Origin: Bacillus sp. 1780r2a1 | GTDB lineage: Bacteria; Bacillota; Bacilli; Bacillales; Bacillaceae_H | Assembly: GCA_024134725.1 (NCBI GenBank) | Contig: CP099863.1 | Location: forward strand, 3,221,258-3,285,257 | Reading direction: 5' to 3' | Length of the DNA: 64,000 nucleotides | Part shown: piece after piece, positions 48,621-57,816 of the stretch | Position numbering within the stretch: position 1 is the first letter of the stretch | Layout of the letters: each line of letters opens with the position of its first letter | Translations under genes and position numbers: made by a program | The notes under the pieces: generated by a model | Databases searched by the model: none | Told to the model about the DNA's origin: nothing | The model's input: only the letters and a program-made list of their open reading frames with translations

Positions 48621-48758
48621 ATGGGAAAAGATCGCCAAGAGAAAAAGTTAAAACAATCAAAGCGTGTTGAGTCAGACCGTGACCAAGGTTTGCATTACCC
48701 TGGTGCAACTAATTTACAGAGCCCTGAAGAAGCACGAGATATAAACGGACAAAAGTAA
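48621..48758 (+). CDS. ypzI: Small protein YpzI
   Basis: A 45-residue highly charged protein (MGKDRQEKKLKQSKRVESDR...) closely resembling B. subtilis YpzI over its first half. Function unknown. A strong GAGGAGGTAGAG ribosome site precedes the ATG. It is divergent from yphA, as in B. subtilis. A weak hairpin (AGAAACG / CGTTTCT, 48779-48800) lies 20 bases after the stop. Confidence 0.85.
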   Translation: MGKDRQEKKLKQSKRVESDRDQGLHYPGATNLQSPEEARDINGQK

Positions 48759-48836
48759 GGTGCTGATGACCTTTTCTCAGAAACGAATCATGACGTTTCT
48801 CAAGAATTGAGGTTGTAACAGCTAGTCTGTTTCATT

Positions 48837-48940
48837 ACGCTGCAGACACTCGCTTTCCACCAGAAGGAATCTGAGCCTCCTCGTGGAAAGCGAGGTCTCA
48901 GCCTTTCCTTTAGTACTTGCAGGAGTTACGTGCCCTACGC
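48837..48940. repeat. Palindromic intergenic element (REP-like)
   Basis: The core is a perfect 12-bp inverted repeat CTCGCTTTCCAC / GTGGAAAGCGAG (48849-48860 and 48883-48894). A second interleaved pair, CTGAG / CTCAG (48871-48875 and 48897-48901), may form an alternative pairing. Outer segments TGCAGACACT and TTGCAGGAGT frame it. I recall elements with this wording as dispersed intergenic repeats in Bacillaceae; copy number here cannot be seen in one window. Confidence 0.6.
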
Positions 48941-48988
48941 TCTATTTTACTAGTTTTTCAAACAGGTTACTCACTTAACAAAAAAACC

Positions 48989-49024
48989 AAACTATAAAAA
49001 GGATTACTCCTCCATAGTTTGGAT
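48989..49024 (-). terminator. Terminator of the MFS transporter gene
   Basis: CCAAACTAT / ATAGTTTGG encloses an 18-nt loop with further pairing (GGATTACTCC) and is followed on the minus strand by seven T residues. Confidence 0.85.
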
Positions 49025-49078
49025 ATATTACTGCCTTAAATATTTATGTCCCAGCCTTGTACCTTCATATTATATTCG

Positions 49079-50287
49079 TCATTTTAAAACAGGATTTGAA
49101 ACAGTGTAAACAGACTTCTGTCTCCCTGTAAACAAAAAGAGCAGCGCTCCAATTAAAAGAAGTCCACCTGACAAATAAAACCCCAATTCCATGCTTTCTG
49201 AGCGATCAGCAAAATAACCAGTAATATACGGTGCAAAAATAGATGAAAGCATTCCGCTAAAGTTAAAAAATCCATACACTTTAGAATACATTGTAGAAGG
49301 CGTAATAGATGCAATGTAGGAAATTAAAATTGGGTCTAACGCTAATTTTCCAATCAGCCCATACACTACAAGTCCAACTAAAAGCCAAGCATAGCTGTTT
49401 GTGTAAGGTATAAAAAATTGACATAGTGCCCCAGCAACTGACAAACTAACAATCAACACTTTTTTATTCTGAATTCGATCAGACATATAGCCAAAGAAAA
49501 TAGCCCCAGGAATAGATGCCCATGGTACCAAAGAAGCAATAATACCTGTTTCTGAAGCTTCAAGCCCTCTAGAACTTTGTAGGTAGTACGGCAACCATGT
49601 TAGCATTCCAAAAAATCCGTAAAGTGAACAAAAGATTAATATATACACTAGAATATGGTTTTTTGTAAATAGTTTTCGCAGCGGTTCTTTTTCCTTTACT
49701 TGTGCCTTACTCTCCTTAACTTTCCCATCTTCCACAAATAGTGCAATTAAAATAGCTACAATTATAGTTGGTACAGCAAAAAGATAAAAAGTGAACTGCC
49801 ACCCTTTATCAAGCGTATATGTAATATAAGATGAGCCGATAAAGCCTAGTGAAATACCAAACGCCATACCGCTGTTAATCAATGCCGACACGAGCCCTCG
49901 GTACCTTTCTGAAGCGATGCTGGAAGAGATACCATACTGTGAACCATAATAAGTACCTTCTCCAAGACCAGTTAGTGCACGCATTAGCAAAAACATGCCA
50001 AACGTCGTAGCCAGGCCAGTTAAAAACGTTGCTACTCCAAATAAAATATATCCAATAACAAGCACTTTCACTCGCCCAAAACGATCTGCTAAAAAGCCAG
50101 TCGGTATCTGCATAGCCGCATAGGAAGCAAAAAATACCGTAGACATTAATCCCAATTCTGTTTTTGTCAGCCCCCACTGTTCTCCAATATCACCCATCAC
50201 CGGAGATAAAATATTACGGTCTGCATACATGAAAACCCAGCCTAAAAAGAATAGAAAAATGGTTAGTACAGGATGCCCTTTTTTCAT
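49079..50287 (-). CDS. MFS transporter, anion:cation symporter-like
   Basis: A 402-residue major facilitator protein with twelve predicted helices. Family signatures are visible: YADRNILSPVMGDI in helix 1, GFLADRFGRVKVLVIG between helices 2 and 3, and GYMSDRIQNKKV in the second half. The pattern is closest to transporters of organic acids or sugar acids, but the substrate is not predictable. Start at ATG 50287 after AGAGGTG. The gene stands alone between the palindromic spacer and fni, where B. subtilis has no transporter as far as I recall, so it looks like a local insertion. Confidence 0.82.
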   Translation of the reverse strand: MKKGHPVLTIFLFFLGWVFMYADRNILSPVMGDIGEQWGLTKTELGLMSTVFFASYAAMQIPTGFLADRFGRVKVLVIGYILFGVATFLTGLATTFGMFLLMRALTGLGEGTYYGSQYGISSSIASERYRGLVSALINSGMAFGISLGFIGSSYITYTLDKGWQFTFYLFAVPTIIVAILIALFVEDGKVKESKAQVKEKEPLRKLFTKNHILVYILIFCSLYGFFGMLTWLPYYLQSSRGLEASETGIIASLVPWASIPGAIFFGYMSDRIQNKKVLIVSLSVAGALCQFFIPYTNSYAWLLVGLVVYGLIGKLALDPILISYIASITPSTMYSKVYGFFNFSGMLSSIFAPYITGYFADRSESMELGFYLSGGLLLIGALLFLFTGRQKSVYTVSNPVLK

Positions 50288-50404
50288 AACCACACCTCTT
50301 TTTTCTGTATTTTCAGACTATTATACCTAGTAAACGTTTTGTATTTCATTCAAGTTGTCAGGTTTCTTGCCTACCTTTTTACTATGAAGATGAAAATTCA
50401 ATTA

Positions 50405-50450
50405 AAAAAAGAAAACAAGCACACGCTAACGTGTGCTTGTTTTCTTTTTT
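50405..50450 (-). terminator. fni terminator
   Basis: A perfect 21-bp stem with a 4-nt loop (core CAAGCACACG / CGTGTGCTTG, A/T tracts at the base) begins 3 bases past the fni stop. Confidence 0.9.
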
Positions 50451-50453
50451 TAG

Positions 50454-51506
50454 CTATCTATTATTAAATTTTTCAATAAACACTGGTCGCTGGCGTAGCC
50501 AATCATAAGTTTCTCCCGTAATGACAAGTGGAACTTTCTGAAGCTCAGAAATAGAGGCGACACCTAACGCAACCATAATAAACGTTAACTGTTCGTGAAG
50601 CTCTAAAATCTCTTCAATGACAGCTTCTATACCCGAATTTATTAAAATAGACAGTAGATGCCCAGCTAGTCCAGCTGCTGAAGCACCTAAAGCGAGCGAT
50701 TTAGCTATGTCCATTGATGTTTGAATACCCCCAGAGCCAATAATTGAAATACCATCTACACTCTGTGATACCTCTGCTAAAGATGCTGCGGTTGAAATCC
50801 CCCAATCGTTAAAAAAATGAAAATGCTTCTCACGTCTCTCATTTTCGATTTTCGAAAAATTGGTACCACCGTAGCCACCAACATCAATAATACTTACGCC
50901 AACTTCTTTTAGTTTAGCTGCCGCTGCGCCGCTCATACCGAAACCGACTTCTTTTGCTATGACAGGTACATCTAAAGCAGACACAATTTGTTCAATGCGC
51001 TTTAAAGCTCCAGTAAAGTCACGATCTCCTTCCGGCATGACTAGCTCTTGGATTACGTTTAAGTGAATTTGCATTCCATTTGCTTCAAGCATATCAACAG
51101 CTCGCTTTGCTTGATCCACTGTCGCTTCGCTTCCAAGATTAGCAAGAATAACCCCATTTGGATTTTCTTGTCTTACTACTCGATATGTTTTTTCTTCTTC
51201 TTCATTTTTAATTGCAGCCATCTGCGAACCTACAGCCATCGCTAAACCACAAGCGTTAGAAACCCTTGCTAGAGAGCGGTTAATGTCTTCCGTCTCTAAT
51301 CCACCGCCGCCAGTCATTGCATTGATAAAAATTGGCGAACTCAGTGAAAGTTCGCCAATTTTTGTATTTAACTGGACATCTTTTACGCTTTTATCTGGCA
51401 AAGTGTTATGCACAAACTGAATGTCGTCGAGTCCGTGTAAGCGATGTTGTCCGGTGTGGATCGCATGATGAATGTGATCGATTTTTCGTTTCGCTCTACT
51501 CACCAA
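50454..51506 (-). CDS. fni: Type 2 isopentenyl-diphosphate delta-isomerase
   Basis: A 350-residue FMN- and NADPH-dependent TIM-barrel protein with INAMTGGG (about residues 62-69), VGGYGGTNFSKIE and IIGSGGIQTSMDIAKSLALGA phosphate-binding segments. It interconverts IPP and DMAPP, feeding prenyl chains made by HepS/HepT encoded in this window. It is 9 bases after ypfD and probably cotranscribed with it. Confidence 0.95.
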   Translation of the reverse strand: MVSRAKRKIDHIHHAIHTGQHRLHGLDDIQFVHNTLPDKSVKDVQLNTKIGELSLSSPIFINAMTGGGGLETEDINRSLARVSNACGLAMAVGSQMAAIKNEEEEKTYRVVRQENPNGVILANLGSEATVDQAKRAVDMLEANGMQIHLNVIQELVMPEGDRDFTGALKRIEQIVSALDVPVIAKEVGFGMSGAAAAKLKEVGVSIIDVGGYGGTNFSKIENERREKHFHFFNDWGISTAASLAEVSQSVDGISIIGSGGIQTSMDIAKSLALGASAAGLAGHLLSILINSGIEAVIEEILELHEQLTFIMVALGVASISELQKVPLVITGETYDWLRQRPVFIEKFNNR

Positions 51507-51515
51507 ACATCACCA

Positions 51516-52652
51516 TTATTTTAATTTTTTTAATTGATCTCCAATCATGTCGCCTAATTGAAAACCTTTTGATTCTTCTTGAAGATTGTAGTCACCGTAA
51601 TCCAGTGGTTCTTCTTCCTCAAGATCACGAATGCTTAATGAAATTCGACGTTCGCCTTCGCTCACATCTAATACCTTTACTTTAACCTTTTCTCCTTCAG
51701 TTAATACTTCATGAGGAGTACCAATATGTTTGTGAGAAATGTGAGAAATGTGTACAAGCCCTTCTACACCAGGTAATATCTCTACAAAAGCTCCGAACGA
51801 TACTAAGCGACGAACAGTTCCGTCGACTACATCACCTTGTTTGAGCTTTGAAGAAATATTGTCCCATGGTCCCTCAAGCGTATCTTTAATTGATAAAGAA
51901 ATACGTCCGTTTCCTTTATCAACTGATAGTACTTTTACCTTCACACTATCCCCTTCTTTTACTACATCAGAGGGCTTTTCTACTCGTTCGTGTGAAAGTT
52001 GAGAGATGTGAACAAGGCCATCAACGCCTCCAACATCAACAAAAGCTCCAAAATCTGTTAAGCGCTGCACGGTTCCTTCAAGTACCTGACCTTCTGCTAA
52101 AGAACTAAGAGCTGTTTGTTTCTTTTGTGCGTTTTCTTCTTCAACAACAGCACGGTGTGATAGGATAATACGATTTTTTTCACGATCGAGTTCTACTACT
52201 TTAACTGTTAACCTTTGGTCTTGGTAACCAGCAAAATCATCAACAAAATGCGCTTCAACTAAAGATGCAGGAATAAATCCTCGCACACCAATGTCTGCTA
52301 CTAACCCACCTTTAACAACTTCCTTTACAACAGCTTCAAATACTTCGCCTGTGCTTAGTTTTTTTTCTAAATCATCCCAAGCTTTCTCGGCATCGACTGC
52401 CTTCTTAGACAAAACTAACAGCTCTTCTTCAACTTTAATTACTTTTGCTTGAATCTCTGTACCTTCTTTAATTACATCACTTGCTTTTTCAATATGTAAA
52501 CTTGATAATTCACTAATTGGAATAACACCATCTAACTTACTATTGGAAACTTCAACCAGAACTTGCTTATCTTCAACTTTCGTTACAGTTCCAGTTACAA
52601 TTTCGCCAACTTCTAATGCTTTTACTTCTACTTGATTCATATCTTCTACCAT
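51516..52652 (-). CDS. ypfD: S1 RNA-binding protein YpfD (RpsA homologue)
   Basis: A 378-residue protein with four S1 domains (about residues 10-80, 98-165, 183-252 and 268-340), two of them with the VxRLxxFGAFVxxxxxxxGLVHIS pattern. It is shorter than six-domain proteobacterial S1, as usual in Bacillus, where it is dispensable. The ATG at 52652 has AAGGAGG eight bases upstream; a TTG six codons earlier lies within that region and is rejected. Confidence 0.93.
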   Translation of the reverse strand: MVEDMNQVEVKALEVGEIVTGTVTKVEDKQVLVEVSNSKLDGVIPISELSSLHIEKASDVIKEGTEIQAKVIKVEEELLVLSKKAVDAEKAWDDLEKKLSTGEVFEAVVKEVVKGGLVADIGVRGFIPASLVEAHFVDDFAGYQDQRLTVKVVELDREKNRIILSHRAVVEEENAQKKQTALSSLAEGQVLEGTVQRLTDFGAFVDVGGVDGLVHISQLSHERVEKPSDVVKEGDSVKVKVLSVDKGNGRISLSIKDTLEGPWDNISSKLKQGDVVDGTVRRLVSFGAFVEILPGVEGLVHISHISHKHIGTPHEVLTEGEKVKVKVLDVSEGERRISLSIRDLEEEEPLDYGDYNLQEESKGFQLGDMIGDQLKKLK

Positions 52653-52814
52653 CGTCTTTTCCTCCTTCAATATCTAGCAGCAATATATTTTCAGATAAAA
52701 AGCAGCGAAGCTCTTATCACTATATATCCTTGTATCTATTTTTGTATAGAAAAAACTCTCTTTGTTACTAACTTCTAATAAATAGAATCTTTTGTCAAGC
52801 GAAAAGCTTATGAA

Positions 52815-53396
52815 CTATTGGTATTTTTCAATCAATTTAGCAATTTCACTCATAATTGCTTCCGTCACTTCATCAGCAGATGCACGACGTTCTCTAAATT
52901 CTGACATATCCAATGGTTTTCCATATACTACTTTCACTTTGGAAAATGCTTTATATGGACCAATAATTGCACAAGGTACAACATCAGCTGTAGAACGCAA
53001 TGCAAAAAAACCTACCCCTGCTAATCCTTTTTTTAGCTTACCGTCTTTGCTTCTTGTTCCTTCAGGAAAAAGTCCAAGCACTTTCCCTTCTTTTAGAATC
53101 CCCAACCCTTTTCTCAGAGCTTCACGATCTCCCATGCCACGCTTTACTGGAAATGTTTCTAATTTAGGTAAAATGGTTTTTAAGATGGGTGCGTCAAATA
53201 ATTCTGCTTTGGCCATGAATGAAATTGGGCGAGGACACGTAATTCCTACGGTAGGCGGATCTAGGTTATCAATATGATTTGAGCACAGTAATACCCCACC
53301 TTCTGATGGGATATTCTCTGTGCCAATTACTTCATAACGATAGACAGGCTTTAATATACCGCGTACTACTGAACGTGCAAATGTATAAAAGCTCAC
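52815..53396 (-). CDS. 1-acyl-sn-glycerol-3-phosphate acyltransferase (PlsC family)
   Basis: A 193-residue acyltransferase with SNHIDNLDP (HX4D catalytic motif, about residue 41) and [10 protein letters not shown]. It adds the second acyl chain to lysophosphatidate at the membrane. The start is a GTG overlapping the cmk stop (GTGA), so it is coupled to cmk. The cmk-plsC-ypfD order is found in several bacilli. Which plsC paralogue is essential cannot be told. Confidence 0.9.
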   Translation of the reverse strand: MSFYTFARSVVRGILKPVYRYEVIGTENIPSEGGVLLCSNHIDNLDPPTVGITCPRPISFMAKAELFDAPILKTILPKLETFPVKRGMGDREALRKGLGILKEGKVLGLFPEGTRSKDGKLKKGLAGVGFFALRSTADVVPCAIIGPYKAFSKVKVVYGKPLDMSEFRERRASADEVTEAIMSEIAKLIEKYQ

Positions 53397-54073
53397 AGCA
53401 TTCCAACCCTTTCATGCGTAATAGAAAGTATTTTTTCAACGACACCTTCAATTGACAATGCTGTTGTATCGATTTCAATTGCATCATCCGCTTTTTTCAA
53501 AGGTGCGACTTCACGCTCTGAATCAATTTTGTCTCGTCGGGCAATGTCAATCTTATGCTGTTCTAGATTAGATGGAAAGCCTTTTCTCACATTCTCTTCA
53601 TGACGACGCTGAGCTCGCTCTTCCACTGATGCAAGTAAAAAGATTTTCACTTCTGCATGAGGAAGCACATGCGTGCCAATATCACGTCCATCCATTACGA
53701 CGCCTCCGTTTTGAGCTAACTTCTGCTGGCGAACGACCATTTCTTCACGTACCAATCGGTGTTTAGCAACGATTGATACTGAATTTGTTACCTCTGCTGA
53801 ACGGATGTCGTTTGTAACTTCTTTACCATTTACACTAACAACTTGTCCATTTTCCGAAGGCTTCAGTTCAATTTCTGTTTTATTTAATAAACGAAGTAAC
53901 GCTTCTTCGCTTTCTAATTCAATCCCTTGCTGCTGAGCTTGATACGTAAGTGCACGATACATCGCACCTGTGTCTACATAAATATATGATAAATTTTCTG
54001 CTATAATCTTTGCTACTGTACTTTTACCAGCCGCAGCAGGTCCATCAATAGCAATTGAAATTTGCTTTTCCAT
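53393..54073 (-). CDS. cmk: Cytidylate kinase
   Basis: A 226-residue kinase with the P-loop [10 protein letters not shown] (residues 9-18), the [12 protein letters not shown] segment and the [10 protein letters not shown] lid. It phosphorylates CMP and dCMP. The ATG at 54073 follows AAGGAGG. Confidence 0.96.
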   Translation of the reverse strand: MEKQISIAIDGPAAAGKSTVAKIIAENLSYIYVDTGAMYRALTYQAQQQGIELESEEALLRLLNKTEIELKPSENGQVVSVNGKEVTNDIRSAEVTNSVSIVAKHRLVREEMVVRQQKLAQNGGVVMDGRDIGTHVLPHAEVKIFLLASVEERAQRRHEENVRKGFPSNLEQHKIDIARRDKIDSEREVAPLKKADDAIEIDTTALSIEGVVEKILSITHERVGML

Positions 54074-54138
54074 AAATCCTCCTTGACGTGCTAACAAGAA
54101 CATATTTTTCATTCATTTCTTTTTACACGAAAAAAAAG

Positions 54139-54156
54139 AGCAGGTTGTCCCCTGCT
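54139..54156 (-). terminator. ypfB terminator
   Basis: AGCAGG / CCTGCT with a 6-nt loop, flanked by A and T runs on both sides, about 38 bases past the ypfB stop and upstream of cmk. Confidence 0.85.
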
Positions 54157-54193
54157 TTTTTAATCATTATTTTTATTTTATCATATCGCCGCT

Positions 54194-54370
54194 TTACTGG
54201 TCGAACGTTTCAATAATTTTGTTGAAATTATTTTTTGCTACTCCTTCATACTGTATAACTTTAGAAAAATAAGTTGTGTGTTCGCTGTAAAATAAAAGAG
54301 CTTGAGCAGTAAACAAAAAAAAGAACTGTACAATAACAAATTTTATCAGTAAATTTTCAATACGCTTCAT
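54194..54370 (-). CDS. ypfB: Small membrane protein YpfB
   Basis: A 58-residue protein starting MKRIENLLIKFVIVQFFFLF, with one membrane helix (about residues 9-28) and a short outside tail ending NKIIETFDQ. Size, sequence pattern and position between cmk and ypfA match YpfB of B. subtilis (DUF5359-like). Function is unknown. Only a GAGAG stretch serves as ribosome site. Confidence 0.8.
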   Translation of the reverse strand: MKRIENLLIKFVIVQFFFLFTAQALLFYSEHTTYFSKVIQYEGVAKNNFNKIIETFDQ

Positions 54371-54439
54371 GTTAATCTCTCATTCCACTATTGTATTTAC
54401 ATACTAGTTTGGAACGAACAGACTTAATTTATACTTATT

Positions 54440-55090
54440 TTATAACAATCCCTTTCTTCTTAATTCAAGCTGCCGTTTTAACGTATAGCGCATTAGTAGT
54501 TGTTTTGCTTTTATACTTGCGCTCAAAAACTCTACGGATAACTGTCCATGCTGTTCGTTAATTGGCTGTTCAATGCGTACAAGCTTACCTTGCAACTCAA
54601 GAGTTACCTCTTTTTCTTCATACTTCAATAGTAAACCTATCTTAACTTCTTCATTCACTTTAAAATCACTTCTTTCAAACAAATGAATACAAACTCCCCC
54701 GGCACTTAAATCTTTGGTAAAGCTTTGCAATGAACCCTCCTTTTCACCATCTTTCTTCATAACTACTGTTAGCGTTACAGGAACACGAAAGAAATTTCTT
54801 CTCTGTACAGCTTCTAAATACTTGTCCCCTGGATAATCTAATTCGATAATAGGTATATCTTTAATCGCTCGATTTTTCACTTCTGTTGAGAATCCATAAA
54901 CACTTTTATCTTCCCCTATAAACATTGCATTTAATTTTGTCCCTTTCATTAAAAAAGCGGTTTTTTTGGTCTTTTCATTAAGTGGATAATCGATTATTAA
55001 CTTATGCTCTGTGCAATCAACCACTTTACATCGATAGGTGATTTCACCTTCTTCATTTTCCAGTTTAAGCGGCATTCCAACTTTAATCAT
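54440..55090 (-). CDS. ypfA: PilZ-domain c-di-GMP receptor YpfA
   Basis: A 216-residue protein. The N-terminal YcgR-like barrel is followed by a PilZ domain carrying the c-di-GMP residues RRNFFRV (about 93-99) and DLSAGGVCI (about 127-135). In B. subtilis YpfA (DgrA/MotI) slows the flagellar motor by acting on MotA as a clutch. The start at 55090 follows a run of G residues; a slightly longer frame is possible. No flagellar gene is in the window other than cheR's chemotaxis link. Confidence 0.93.
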   Translation of the reverse strand: MIKVGMPLKLENEEGEITYRCKVVDCTEHKLIIDYPLNEKTKKTAFLMKGTKLNAMFIGEDKSVYGFSTEVKNRAIKDIPIIELDYPGDKYLEAVQRRNFFRVPVTLTVVMKKDGEKEGSLQSFTKDLSAGGVCIHLFERSDFKVNEEVKIGLLLKYEEKEVTLELQGKLVRIEQPINEQHGQLSVEFLSASIKAKQLLMRYTLKRQLELRRKGLL

Positions 55091-55219
55091 ATAAAAGCCC
55101 CCCATATCATTAGTAGACCTACTATTAAAAATAGTAAAATGTACTTACTTTGTAAATACATTTAGTCTTATATACTTATTTAACATCCAATAAATTACAC
55201 ATCATTTATACAAAATTAG

Positions 55220-55256
55220 AAAAGCCTTCAAGTATTTTTCATACTTGAAGGCTTTT
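55220..55256 (-). terminator. sleB-ypeB terminator
   Basis: A 16-bp perfect stem (AAAAGCCTTCAAGTAT and complement) with a 5-nt loop, 3 bases past the ypeB stop. Confidence 0.92.
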
Positions 55257-55259
55257 TGA

Positions 55260-56609
55260 TTAAACCTCATCATAGATTGGTTCAGCGTTTTGTAATTTGT
55301 CTACCTTCTCTTCATAACCTGTTTTTGCATTTACAAAGATTCGATACGTATCGTCATTAATTGTGCCAAGAAACTCATAACACAATACCTCTTCCTGTAA
55401 ATCATTTTCAATAATGGCTAGGCGATCTTCCATAACTTTAAGATTTGGATTTAACTTTGACCTTGCTTCTTCTTTTGTAATCGTTGGTTCAGGAATATCT
55501 CGTGTGCGGTGTCTCAATAAAAACTCTTTTGCTGAGAACCCCGCTACTGTTCCATCATCTAGCGCCATTTTCATTTTTACAGCATCCGGATAGATACGCA
55601 CTCCACTTTCAGTTTCTTCAACGAATGTAAAGACACCAAGGTTATCGTACTGAGCGCTCTCCGACATTACAAGGCTCTCAAAACGATGATCTTTTAAAAA
55701 TTTATTAGCTTTTTCCATTGCCTCGTTTAAGCTAATATTTTGCTTTTTAACATCTCTGTTTTCTAGCACCCAAATCGGATATCCACCTTTTTTCGTAATA
55801 TCCATATAAATCTCTTGCTTTGTTGAAGGGTCTTTAATTGTTAAGCTGTAAAAAGGATAATTAGCTCCTTTACCACTTTCAACAATGCGCATTTCTTCTT
55901 TTCCTTTTAAGTCTAAAAATGATCGTGCTACTTCTTTTGCAACTCTTTCATCCACTTCACGACCTTTAAGCTGGTTAAAAGCTTTCTTCTCTTCTTCATT
56001 TGATGTATTGGTAATACCCAAGTCTGACTCAGCATAGGAATCCATGCTCTTTTCAACCGTTTTCAATCCATCAATAATGGTATTGTCACCCTGCTTTTCC
56101 TTTGTTGCTAAAGCTAGTTCCACATCCATCCACCTTAAATTATTATCAATAACCAAATGCTGAACTGTACGCATTTCGTTCTGAATTTCAGATGACTTTT
56201 CATAAAGAGAGTTTAATGTTTTATACTCTTTATCTGTGAGTGGAGATTTACTGAGATCTCGAACCGCTACCTCGTACGCAAAATCGCCAATATCGGATAA
56301 AAACTCTTCCGTTTTATTAAAAGGTAATAGCGCAAGTGGCAGTTGTCCTACATTGCTATGTGCTTCTGAAGTTAAACGCCATACTTCTGCAAGCGCCGGC
56401 GATAACTGATCTCGCGAACTCATCGCTAACGTCCCACCAATTTTATCATTTAATAAATCAAGCTCGTACGATAAATCATGAAACGCTCGCTGATACGTAT
56501 TTTCGGCTTGTAATAAAACTGCATCTTTTTCTTGATGCTCTGTATACCCCCAGTATCCGACTCCTACCACACCAACTGCTAAAATTGTAATTAAAATTGT
56601 TCGAATCAT
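55260..56609 (-). CDS. ypeB: Germination protein YpeB
   Basis: A 449-residue protein with one N-terminal membrane helix (about residues 3-20). A helical region follows to about 200, then three PepSY-type domains in the C half (for example KQEIYMDITKKGGYPIWVLENRDV and GYEEKVDKLQ). YpeB holds and protects the cortex-lytic enzyme SleB in the spore and is needed for it. It starts 14 bases after sleB, with AGAGGTG upstream of the ATG. Confidence 0.95.
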   Translation of the reverse strand: MIRTILITILAVGVVGVGYWGYTEHQEKDAVLLQAENTYQRAFHDLSYELDLLNDKIGGTLAMSSRDQLSPALAEVWRLTSEAHSNVGQLPLALLPFNKTEEFLSDIGDFAYEVAVRDLSKSPLTDKEYKTLNSLYEKSSEIQNEMRTVQHLVIDNNLRWMDVELALATKEKQGDNTIIDGLKTVEKSMDSYAESDLGITNTSNEEEKKAFNQLKGREVDERVAKEVARSFLDLKGKEEMRIVESGKGANYPFYSLTIKDPSTKQEIYMDITKKGGYPIWVLENRDVKKQNISLNEAMEKANKFLKDHRFESLVMSESAQYDNLGVFTFVEETESGVRIYPDAVKMKMALDDGTVAGFSAKEFLLRHRTRDIPEPTITKEEARSKLNPNLKVMEDRLAIIENDLQEEVLCYEFLGTINDDTYRIFVNAKTGYEEKVDKLQNAEPIYDEV

Positions 56610-56623
56610 TATTATCACCTCTC

Positions 56624-57673
56624 TTAATTACAGAAAATGTGTTTACCGATTTGTTTAATTTGCGGTCTTGACCAAATCCATGCACTCGTTGCTGTATCCG
56701 GATTAAAATAGTACATTGCGTTACCTGTTGGATCCCAGCCATTAATGGCGTCCAATACAGCTCTTTTTGCTGTTTCATTTGGTTCAAGCCAAATTTGGCC
56801 ATCTGCTACGGCTGTAAAAGCTCTTGGTTCAAAAATAACTCCTGCCACCGTATTTGGAAATGTAGGGCTGTTAACTCGATTTAAAATAACCGCTGCTACA
56901 GCCACCTGCCCATTATACGGCTCACCCCTTGACTCTCCATATACAGCATTGGCCATTAGCTGTATATCATTTTGTGAGAATCCATTTGGAACATTTAAAG
57001 CCGTAGGTTTTTGCGCTGTTTCTTGCTGTTGTTCACTGCCTCCATTGGTAGCAGCGTTATTATTTTGACTTTGTTGAGGAGTAGCTTGATTGTTATTTCT
57101 GCCTGCTGATTGCTGCTGTCCTCGTGACTGTTGTTGCTGATTTCCTGATTGTTGGCCTGCTGACTGCTGACGCTGATTTCCTGATTGTTGGCCTGCCGAC
57201 TGCTGACGTTGACTTTCTGATTGTGATTTTGCGTTTCTTTGTACATTGTTCTGATTCGACTTTGATGAAGAACCCTTTTGTTTATCAATTGGAACTCCAC
57301 CGTAATGCGTAAACTTGTTTCCTTTTTTCAACTCAGTCTTTACATGATACTCATAATATTTTGTTACGTCTGCTAACTTTTGTTTGGTTTGCGCTCCGGC
57401 TAATCCATCAATCTTTTTTATACCAAACTCATACTGAAAATTTCGAAGTGCCCAGTACGTACTCCATCCAAAAACACCGTCGATTTTCCCATTATAAAAG
57501 CCGATGTACTGTAAACGAGACTGTAATTCAATAACGTCTTCCCCTACTGCACCCTGTTGAATGACTTGATTGGTAAAAGCTGATGAAGACTGCGGATTAA
57601 TCATTGTTATTGCTAATAAAGAACATACGCAAGCTGAACAAATATACTTTGTAATTCGTCCCATTAAAAACAT
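56624..57673 (-). CDS. sleB: Spore cortex-lytic enzyme SleB
   Basis: A 349-residue secreted transglycosylase. It has a signal peptide (about residues 1-32, ending SSSAF), a peptidoglycan-binding domain (about 36-95), a long Gln/Asn/Ser-rich linker (about 135-225) and a C-terminal hydrolase domain with AVYGESRGEPYNGQVAVAAVILNRV. It degrades cortex during germination. The linker makes it about 45 residues longer than the B. subtilis protein. CATCTTA (57710-57704) resembles a sigma-G -10 box, but no good -35 is seen. Start follows AGGAGG. Confidence 0.95.
   Translation of the reverse strand: MFLMGRITKYICSACVCSLLAITMINPQSSSAFTNQVIQQGAVGEDVIELQSRLQYIGFYNGKIDGVFGWSTYWALRNFQYEFGIKKIDGLAGAQTKQKLADVTKYYEYHVKTELKKGNKFTHYGGVPIDKQKGSSSKSNQNNVQRNAKSQSESQRQQSAGQQSGNQRQQSAGQQSGNQQQQSRGQQQSAGRNNNQATPQQSQNNNAATNGGSEQQQETAQKPTALNVPNGFSQNDIQLMANAVYGESRGEPYNGQVAVAAVILNRVNSPTFPNTVAGVIFEPRAFTAVADGQIWLEPNETAKRAVLDAINGWDPTGNAMYYFNPDTATSAWIWSRPQIKQIGKHIFCN
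57136..57243. repeat. 36-bp tandem repeat inside sleB
   Basis: Two near-identical 36-base units start at 57136 and 57172 (one base difference noticed), followed by a decayed third. They encode QQSAGQQSGNQR-like 12-residue repeats in the SleB linker. The multiple of three keeps the frame. Confidence 0.85.
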
Positions 57674-57780
57674 TCCATAACCTCCTACATCGTATGTAAG
57701 TGATAAGATGATAGGAGTATTTTTTGTAAAGGATGTTTTTTTATACAGGCTAGGAGAAATTTACCCAAATAAAACAAAAA

Positions 57781-57809
57781 ACGTAGCTTTCTTAATCAGA
57801 AAGCTACGT
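57781..57809 (-). terminator. prsW terminator
   Basis: ACGTAGCTTTCT / AGAAAGCTACGT with a 5-nt loop is followed by six T residues on the minus strand, 7 bases past the prsW stop. Confidence 0.92.
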
Positions 57810-57816
57810 CCTTTTA

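Larger units (their letters stand above)
48759..49078. other. 320-base non-coding spacer between ypzI and the MFS gene
   Basis: No reading frame is supported. The spacer contains the ypzI trailer hairpin, a structured palindromic element (48837-48940) and the terminator of the MFS gene (48989-49024). The composition of the palindromic element, with more G and C than the AT-rich surroundings, marks it out. Confidence 0.6.

Noticed and set aside
57136-57243. Possible CRISPR array in the 36-bp repeats
   Set aside because: Units are directly adjacent with no spacers and lie in frame inside sleB; they are coding tandem repeats.
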